Shown here one piece after another: positions 4,539 through 5,110 of a stretch of DNA of 5,110 nt. Both the position numbers and the translations under genes were made by a program. Origin of the DNA: JBNJEM01 sp051745935 (GTDB lineage: Bacteria > Planctomycetota > Planctomycetia > Pirellulales > Pirellulaceae); contig JBNJEM010000580.1 in NCBI GenBank assembly GCA_051745935.1, positions 1-5,110 of the forward strand. The letters are read 5' to 3'. The notes below the pieces were generated by a model. That model saw only the letters and a program-made list of their open reading frames with translations, ran no database searches and was not told the origin of the DNA. Position 1 is the stretch's first letter. Every line of letters begins with the position of its first letter.

Positions 4539-5110
4539 TTATAACGGCTTCCGGGGCTTTACCTCGTATCCCAGTGCAATGATCGATTTGAGCGTCGTCT
4601 CCACGGCTTGCCGATCGTACTCTTTCTCGGCTGCGGATAGCTGCTCGTACGGTACCAGATCAGGGCGTGTTTTCTTGCTATCATCGCGCACGTCGCCGGT
4701 CTGCCACCCTTCCATGATCCGTTGCTGCGCCCACACGTCATGGTTGTTGCGAGCCAGTGTGTCGACCAAATCAGTCAGGGTTCCCGGCAACACGACGGTC
4801 GACACGTCGATCGGCCTCGGCTGGTAGGTCGTCACTGCCTGCAAATCTTCCAACATGTCCAACGCCGTCGTGTACCGACTCCCTTTGTCCTTAGCGAGCG
4901 CCCGAAGACAAATGCACTTCAGTTCCTTCGGAATCCGATCGTCCCGCTGTCTCGGCGGACGAACGTCGGCCGACACAATCTTCTCCAGCACTGCAACGGG
5001 ATCATCACCGACAAACGGAAGAACTCCCGTCAACAACTGATACAACACGACGCCGAGGCTGAAAACATCCGATCGTCCATCAACTAAGTGCCCTTCCCCG
5101 CGAGCCTGCT
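4539..5110 (-). CDS. serine/threonine protein kinase with C-terminal RyR domain (5' end outside the window)
   Basis: The frame is open from the right edge to the TAA at 4541-4539 and gives the last 189 residues. It begins inside the kinase C-lobe with QARGEGH (the end of an APEQAR-type activation-loop motif). Next comes DGRSDVFSLGVVLYQLLTG, the subdomain IX motif whose Asp anchors the catalytic loop, then LPFVGDDPVAVLEKI and the subdomain XI segment CLRALAKDKGSRYTTALDML, with the domain ending near 4840. After a short linker (about 4780-4840) a RyR domain follows (about 4560-4778): NNHDVWAQQRIMEGWQTG, VRDDSKKTRPDLVPYEQL, then EKEYDRQAVETTLKSIIALG. RyR repeats are known from ryanodine receptors and also occur in bacterial proteins; their ligand is unclear. 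The kinase should phosphorylate Ser/Thr on unknown targets, with RyR as a probable sensor or docking module. There is no membrane segment in the visible part. Confidence 0.9.
   Translation of the reverse strand, partial: QARGEGHLVDGRSDVFSLGVVLYQLLTGVLPFVGDDPVAVLEKIVSADVRPPRQRDDRIPKELKCICLRALAKDKGSRYTTALDMLEDLQAVTTYQPRPIDVSTVVLPGTLTDLVDTLARNNHDVWAQQRIMEGWQTGDVRDDSKKTRPDLVPYEQLSAAEKEYDRQAVETTLKSIIALGYEVKPRKPL

Noticed and set aside
4384..5087. Plus-strand open frames opposite the kinase gene
   Set aside because: They are antisense shadows of the kinase-RyR gene, whose motifs on the minus strand are unmistakable.

Overview
The window looks like an accessory, partly decayed region from a planctomycete-type bacterium of moderate-to-high GC. 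This placement is an inference from gene style: a Ser/Thr protein kinase with a Hanks-type fold, a YbjN-family protein, HEAT-repeat fragments, a REP-associated (IS200-like) tyrosine transposase remnant and abundant palindromic non-coding repeats. There is no rRNA, tRNA, CRISPR array or complete mobile element.

Left part (1-1840, mostly + strand). The first 300 bases hold no convincing gene, only a weak open frame on the minus strand. Bases 305-597 are three nearly identical 98-bp tandem repeats full of inverted repeats. Two + strand genes follow: an 82-aa protein of unknown function (710-958) with a good ribosome binding site, and a YbjN-family protein (1047-1637). At 1772 a calcineurin-like metallophosphoesterase begins with its first metal-binding motif and stops after 22 codons.

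Middle (1792-2960). An unrecognised + strand fragment runs in another frame from the broken phosphoesterase. It meets a minus-strand gene (2149-2472) of unknown function with a conserved-looking KSHG segment. A + strand gene (2559-2960) with a strong ribosome binding site follows and ends where the transposase remnant begins.

Right part (2962-5110, all minus strand). From right to left there are: the C-terminal part of a Ser/Thr kinase fused to a RyR domain; a 178-bp imperfect inverted repeat (4329-4506) with a 28-bp perfect stem, two internal perfect hairpins and terminator-like arms; a HEAT-repeat fragment split by a frameshift; a beta-type C-terminal domain; and a RAYT transposase remnant that lacks its N-terminus and carries a frameshift and a stop.

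The genes do not form an obvious operon or single pathway. The best reading is a scrapyard of truncated genes and palindromic repeats beside a probably intact signalling gene, the kinase-RyR fusion. That fusion and the two repeat families are the parts most worth following up.
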